Shown: in pieces, positions 59,371 to 64,000 of the stretch
Layout: each line of letters opens with the position of its first letter
Position numbering within the stretch: position 1 is the stretch's first letter
Source of the DNA: Calliopum simillimum
Taxonomy: Eukaryota > Arthropoda > Insecta > Diptera > Lauxaniidae
NCBI GenBank assembly: GCA_951812925.1
Contig: OX638369.1
Location: 3,782,001-3,846,000 of the forward strand
Length of the DNA: 64,000 bases
Direction of reading: 5' to 3'
Translations under genes and position numbers: made by a program
The notes under the pieces: generated by a model
Databases searched by the model: none
What the model was told of the DNA's origin: nothing
What the model saw: only the letters and a program-made list of their open reading frames with translations

Positions 59371-60371
59371 ATGAAAATTGTTGTTTTAACTTTTGTGATA
59401 ATTTTTCACTTGTGCTTCAATTTTGCAACAGCAGAATGGGAAGAAGCCGAATGGGTAGAACCAACAGATCGTTAGTATTTTAAAAAAGTGTGCTTTCTTT
59501 TATGGATTTTCATTAATTTTTCATGTTACTTAGCTGAAGCATGTGGCTTACAACGAGTACTTGATGGTGTTTGGTATATTGATGAAGAAACACACAGACC
59601 AAATCGTATTTGGATTGAACCAAAAGTAGATGCGTATTCATTCGATGCAAACAAACATAAATGTATCAAATACAATCGTGGTGGCTTAGGAACTAACAAT
59701 AATAGCTTTTATTCCAAGAAGTCTTGCTTGAAGTTCTGCCGACCATGGAATCTAAAAAGATCAGAAGAAACGCCAGAATCTCCATTAAATCCAACGGATC
59801 GTGAGTATACTGTATATATTCGTCGATATTTATGCATGTGGTCCTAGTCATACATACTTATGTGTATCTTTTGTACTATGAAGTACTATTTTGCTCTTAG
59901 CTGAATAAGCCTTTCCAGATTTTTTTCTACAAAAAGCTTAAAATGAATTCTATGTTTATAGTGTCTGTCTATATGATAGGTTCTATTTGATATCCTGAAT
60001 GCAGGAGACTTCATAATTATGAGCACATACATTTTTAAAAAATATTTTGATCTTAATTCCATTGATTTAAAATTAATTTCATCCAATTCATATCTTTAGC
60101 TGAAGTATGTAGCTTACAAACTGCACTCGAAGGCGGTTGGGAAGAAAATAAAGAAACTGGCGAAGTATCAAAAAAAATGGTGTTACCATTGACCACTATG
60201 TACTCTTTCGATGCAAATGAAAATAACTGTAAGAAATTTAAAAGCTATTCCATGGGAGGTAATAAAAACGCCTTTGCTGATAAGAAGGTTTGCTTAAAAC
60301 TCTGCAGAGCATGGAATATCGCAAGAAGCAAGCGCGACTATAATGATTTTATGGATATTGAAGAACAATAG
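59371..60371 (+). CDS. Secreted protein with two four-Cys Kunitz-like domains, 212 aa
   Basis: Exons 59371-59470, 59534-59800 and 60100-60371 join in frame (donors GATC|GTTAGT and GATC|GTGAGT, acceptors TTAG|CTGAAG) to 212 codons plus TAG. Residues 1-21 are a signal peptide. Each later exon encodes one domain with four cysteines: 37, 77, 98, 102 and 126, 166, 187, 191. The third-to-fifth and fifth-to-sixth Kunitz cysteine spacings (20 and 3) and the YSFDAN....C, GG....N.F and C...C pattern fit Kunitz/BPTI. The second and fourth cysteines, which form the reactive-loop disulfide, are absent: Leu85 and Met174 occupy the fourth position. The first gap is about 15 residues longer than usual. Canonical protease inhibition is therefore doubtful. 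Such small secreted Kunitz proteins occur in fly saliva and seminal fluid; tissue here is unknown. A TATATATA lies near 59281 and an AATAAA at 60490. Confidence 0.85.
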
Positions 60372-60489
60372 ATTTCATTTTACAAATGCTTTTATTTTCA
60401 ACGCAATGCTACTTTAATGATAAATATGTAATTCAAAATCTTAAAAAGTTTAGCTTTTTGACAATTTTTAGCAAAAAAAGGTCTACATC

Positions 60490-60495
60490 AATAAA
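60490..60495 (+). terminator. Polyadenylation signal of the Kunitz gene
   Basis: AATAAA lies about 120 bp after the stop codon, on the coding strand. Confidence 0.5.
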
Positions 60496-60509
60496 CAATT
60501 AAAAGACGT

Positions 60510-61210
60510 TACGGCTTAAGGGGGAGGGGGAGGAGAGTCTAGTAAAATGTGACCATTTATGTCCGTTAGGGGAGGGGGGTTCATGAATATGTGACGTCTG
60601 GAATACTAATTCCAGTTAAGTAACTTTCCAGCCGAAAACTTTCCTATTCCATTCGATTCATTTTGCCATTCAGTCGAAATAGATCTGGATTCGAGAATTT
60701 GTCAATCATGCCACATATATTTTGCTTCAAAGTTATGTTCCAGAAACACAAAGTTTTGCACAAGACAAACAAGACCTGGAGTAATGTATTGCCGAAATTC
60801 GACCCATCAGAGTAGTACCAAAGCGTCAAAGAAAATGGATGGCCATCTAAACCGACGATCCAGTGGATTGGCTAGGAGGGGATGATGTAGATTTGATTGG
60901 CTTAGCAAATATTCTGAAAGAGAAGGTGAACAAGGTGAAGGTGAAAATTCTTCCGATTTGTATTTTTCATTATTATTTTTGAAATATTATCATAAATAAA
61001 TGTTTCTATTAATGGCTGTGAATTATAATTGTTTTTACCGCTATTTATTTATCACATGCTATTGACGTTATTAACCGCAGCAATGTGTGATTTTCGATTT
61101 TAATTTTGTAACCTAACACAGGGGATGGGGGGGTCTAGAAAAATATGAACACTTTTGGAATAGGTGAGGGGGGTTCAAGAACCCATGACGTACTTTATGG
61201 ACGGCCCCTT
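60510..61210. repeat. Paired GGGAGGGGGG / GACGT repeats around a coding-like core
   Basis: GGGGGAGGAGAGTCTAGTAA ... GGGGGGTTCATGAATATGTG at 60520-60595 recurs at 61125-61195 as GGGGGGGTCTAGAAAAATAT ... GGGGGGTTCAAGAACCCATG. The copies are direct repeats about 600 bp apart. Between them the plus strand holds short open pieces such as VVPKRQRKWMAI and PVDWLGGDDVDLIGLANILK, perhaps an element-encoded relic. Confidence 0.5.
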
Positions 61211-62439
61211 GACTCTTTTTAGGTTATTTCTTCACAGCGTTGTCCATATACGAAATCAGCCACGGTAAATCAATCATTCAAAATTAGTTTTTTCTCAATT
61301 TGTTGCACTTCATTATAACTGTGTTCAGTCTTACAGCGTAGCTATAGGAAAAGTTGAAATTCTCTTTTATTAAGACATCGAGTAGCCACGTTTTAATTAA
61401 ACAAAATATCCTATCGGATTTTTTGAATGGTCTTTTAAAGATAAGATATTTCAGCTCCCATACAAAAGACGAAATATTTTAGGTGCGTGGCATATCCCAT
61501 TTATTTATTTTAGGGCATTCTATTTCACAAAAAAAAATTTGATTTTTTGATATTTTTCTATTAACCATTCGATACTTTCCGAGTTTTTTTTATTATTATT
61601 GTCATCGGTTAATTTATCATGAATTTTTATGAAAACATGAGCATTGGAGGTGAAAAGAAACTAATTACAAACAAAAAAAAAAAATGAATAAAAATATAAG
61701 ATCAGATTGTTGAACGAGCAGGGATCAGTCTCCTGGTACTAGGTCCTAAGTATATAAAATCATCTTTCTTATGCATGAGACCATCACATCTAAACTAGTA
61801 GGCGTAAGAAACCGCATTCGCACCTTATGATTTGATCATGTCCTGTTAGTTTTGTCTCAAAAAATGGGAAGATTGGATGAAGGGTCGTTGTACTCCACAC
61901 ACAAAATACACTTAGAATGATATATTTATTCATTTATATTTAATTTGAAAAAATTTTTGCCTAATTTCTTCAGATTTTTATGTTGAGCCCTGGTTGGCAC
62001 ATTGGTTCATTTATGAGTCTGTTTTAGTTTCATTAATCTGTTATCTAAGATCATTTAAAATGATACCAAGGAGAAAGGTAAAGTACGATATGCTTAAAGT
62101 ATTAGGAAGAAATTTTAAAAATTATTTCTTTTGTGTATATGGAATTAATAAAAAAAAGCCATTCTTGCAAGGTGTCGAAACAAGCTTGGGGAAAGTTTTT
62201 CAGCTGTACGATGGACTACAATTAAAGCCAAGCTTCCCGCGAAGAATTTGATCCCTATAATTCCTATGTAGATATCTATCATCAAAGAATATAAATCGAT
62301 TTCTTCAAGAAAAGGAACGCATGTATTGTAGTTCAGCGAAACAAGAGAAGAGAATGGAAAAAATTTTAGAACATGCACATTAGACCGGGTCGATATTGAA
62401 TGAAGCAAAATAAAACCATCCCCAAGCCGGCTGAAAACT
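61211..62439. other. No supported gene
   Basis: An 85-codon frame at 61994-62251 shows no recognisable motif. The stretch is AT-rich without long repeats. Confidence 0.35.
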
Positions 62440-63085
62440 TAGACTTACTCTTAAAAACGATATCTGCATCATATTTTTTTTTTTTCATTCGGAGATAAAC
62501 CAATGGAGCACTTTTGCTTCTACTGAAGCCCCATTTTGGCTAAAAAAACATGTTTTTGGTCATAATTTTTTCTCGTTACAAAATGGATACCCAAGGCACC
62601 TTAGAAATAAAGACTAGGTATAATCTTACAAAAGTTTTGGCGTTTAAAAATTATAATTTTTTTTTGGGGATATAAGTAGATAATATTCGCATCCCAGAAT
62701 CGATTTTTTCAGGTTTTTCATTTACGCGGAAAAAAAAAAACGATTTTTTACTCAAAAGTAAGACATCTAACGAAAAAAAAGTATATGGCAAAAAATGCTT
62801 AAAATTGTCAAAAGAATATATGTGAATTTTTTTATAAAAATTTTTTAGAAAAAAGTTTTGAAAATTTATAAAATGTCTCAAAAAATTCTGAAAAAGTTTC
62901 CACGTATTTTTTGAAAAATTCTAAGCATTTTTTGCCATACACACTTTTTTCGTTAGATGCCTCGCTCTGAGTAAAAAATCGTTTTTCCGACCTCGTTTTT
63001 GAAAAAAGTAAAAAAATCGATTTTTGGTACCGAATATTATCTATAAAAAATTATGCAGATATCGTTTTTAAGAGCTCCTCATACT
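62440..63085. mobile_element. Imperfect palindrome, ~645 bp
   Basis: Nested mirrored blocks: TTAAAAACGATATCTGCAT (62452) with its mirror at 63055, TAGATAATATTCG (62677) with the mirror of 63033, and AATCGATTTTTTC with its mirror at 63015. The innermost is AGTAAGACATCTAACGAAAA, then TATGGCAAAAAATGCTTA, mirrored at 62926-62970. The arms are diverged in places. Confidence 0.65.
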
Positions 63086-63741
63086 TTTGAGTCGATTTCG
63101 AGATGAATCTAAATTTCTCGGTATAATGCACATTACTTAATATGTTAATATGGATCGGTTTGCATAAATCAAAAAAAAAAAAGAAGGTTACTCCGGCGAT
63201 GTCTCAAAAGTTAGAAGCAGTCTTAAAAGCGATAGCTGGACTACTTTTGGGAAGATCCATATCAAACCAACCAAAGAGTCAACCCTCACCATCTCCGATC
63301 TTAATGAAAGTTGGTATAGTTGTTGAGTATCATCAAACTAATACTCGTGCAAAATTTTGGATTCCAAACCGAAGTGGTTCCCAAAATACGGGGTCGTAAA
63401 GTTCAAAAAAAGTATCAAAAAACTGTTAAAGTGACTAACATTAAAAGGCTGTAACTTTTCAACCAATTAACATAATTCTAAAAATGAAAAACAGGATAAA
63501 AGGTAATTGTATGGACTTCAAAATGTTTGAAAAACTTTGTATTTTTGTCGAGGTCAAAGGTCATATTTTTAGCAACAAAAAGTTCCAAATCGAATATCTC
63601 ACAAAACGACATTTTAAAATTTTTAAAAAAAATATATGTCAAAGGACAATTTATCATCTATACTTACTGTAAATTTGAAGGTGAAGCTCTTTCTGGTTTT
63701 GTAATTATAAATAAAATAAGACACAAATATTGAAAAAAATT

Positions 63742-64000
63742 TTATTTATTTGTAGATTTTTCAATAAAAAATTGATAAGACGCTGAGTATGCCTTGAATT
63801 TAAGCGTGCCTTTTCCAACAACGCTTAAGCTGTGAAAATTTTGAGTTCCAGGTAAAGGTCGTAAGCTATAAAATCGTTTTTCTAGAAACTTTTCTTCTTC
63901 AATGAAGCCTTTTTCAATTAAATATTTGGAATTGCAGTTAATAAGATTTTGACTGCACCAATCAAACAACTGATGAGGTGTTGTTATTTGATTATCCAGC
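63742..64000 (-). CDS. C-terminal part of an unrecognised protein, runs off the right edge
   Basis: The minus-strand frame ends in a stop near 63742 and stays open to 64000 without reaching a convincing start, so it probably continues beyond the window. It contains LDNQITTPHQLFDWCSQNLI and KRFYSLRPLPGTQNFHSLSV. The protein-like composition in an AT-rich area suggests a real exon or a transposon gene. LPGTQNFH resembles a C-terminal motif I associate loosely with transposon-encoded insect proteins. Confidence 0.4.
   Translation of the reverse strand, partial: LDNQITTPHQLFDWCSQNLINCNSKYLIEKGFIEEEKFLEKRFYSLRPLPGTQNFHSLSVVGKGTLKFKAYSASYQFFIEKSTNK

Overview
Organism: AT-rich animal nuclear DNA with spliced genes (GT/AG introns, polyA signals) and dense transposon debris. 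Residue-level matches to fly V-ATPase subunit A (614 aa), a Yip1-family protein, a copia element with half-tRNA priming, hAT, Tc1/mariner and Merlin relics and mini-me-like repeats point to a higher dipteran, probably a tephritid-like fly. The species is inference. No bacterial, CRISPR, rRNA or tRNA features were seen. Four host genes are supported. (1) A YIPF5/Yip1 gene on the minus strand: five coding exons from 11371 down to 4404, a probable 5' UTR exon near 12209, and a last exon beyond the left edge. Its introns carry at least six inverted-repeat elements of different families. (2) Vha68-2 (V-ATPase catalytic subunit A), minus strand, four coding exons 28177-25497, complete at 614 codons, with a 5' UTR exon near 28846. 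(3) A single-exon 383-aa secreted protein at 31972-33123 (+), not recognised. (4) A three-exon secreted protein with two duplicated four-cysteine Kunitz-like domains at 59371-60371 (+). A fifth open frame enters from the right edge (63742-64000, minus). Layout: 1-12.4 kb is the YIPF5 locus, with a decayed mariner-type transposase, palindromic elements and a mini-me-like repeat in its introns. 12.4-17.4 kb is repeat debris, including a Merlin transposase fossil and a decayed coding-like block, bounded by related, oppositely oriented ends. 18.1-24.0 kb holds two hAT elements: a 985-bp one, and a 4.7-kb one with a perfect 8-bp target duplication, itself split by a 2.4-kb inverted-repeat insertion. 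25.5-28.9 kb is Vha68-2. 29.7-36.3 kb holds the secreted gene between three foldback elements. 37-40.7 kb is mostly featureless. 40735-45023 is a copia element with 161-bp LTRs differing at one base and a 5-bp duplication, but with a broken reverse transcriptase. 45-48 kb holds a second MITE copy and a large inverted repeat. 49.6-52.3 kb is a decayed LINE carrying a Tc1/mariner insertion and abutted by a foldback element. 53-58.5 kb holds dispersed 130-bp repeats, a second mariner relic and a third mini-me copy. 59.3-60.5 kb is the Kunitz gene, and 62.4-63.1 kb a large imperfect palindrome. The genes do not form a pathway. The unifying theme is an unusual concentration of unrelated palindromic elements, many inside transcribed introns. 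The strongest candidate for something undescribed is a small element family, two copies, with CAGTG termini and 6-bp GGAACC duplications; an empty site for one copy lies in the same window.
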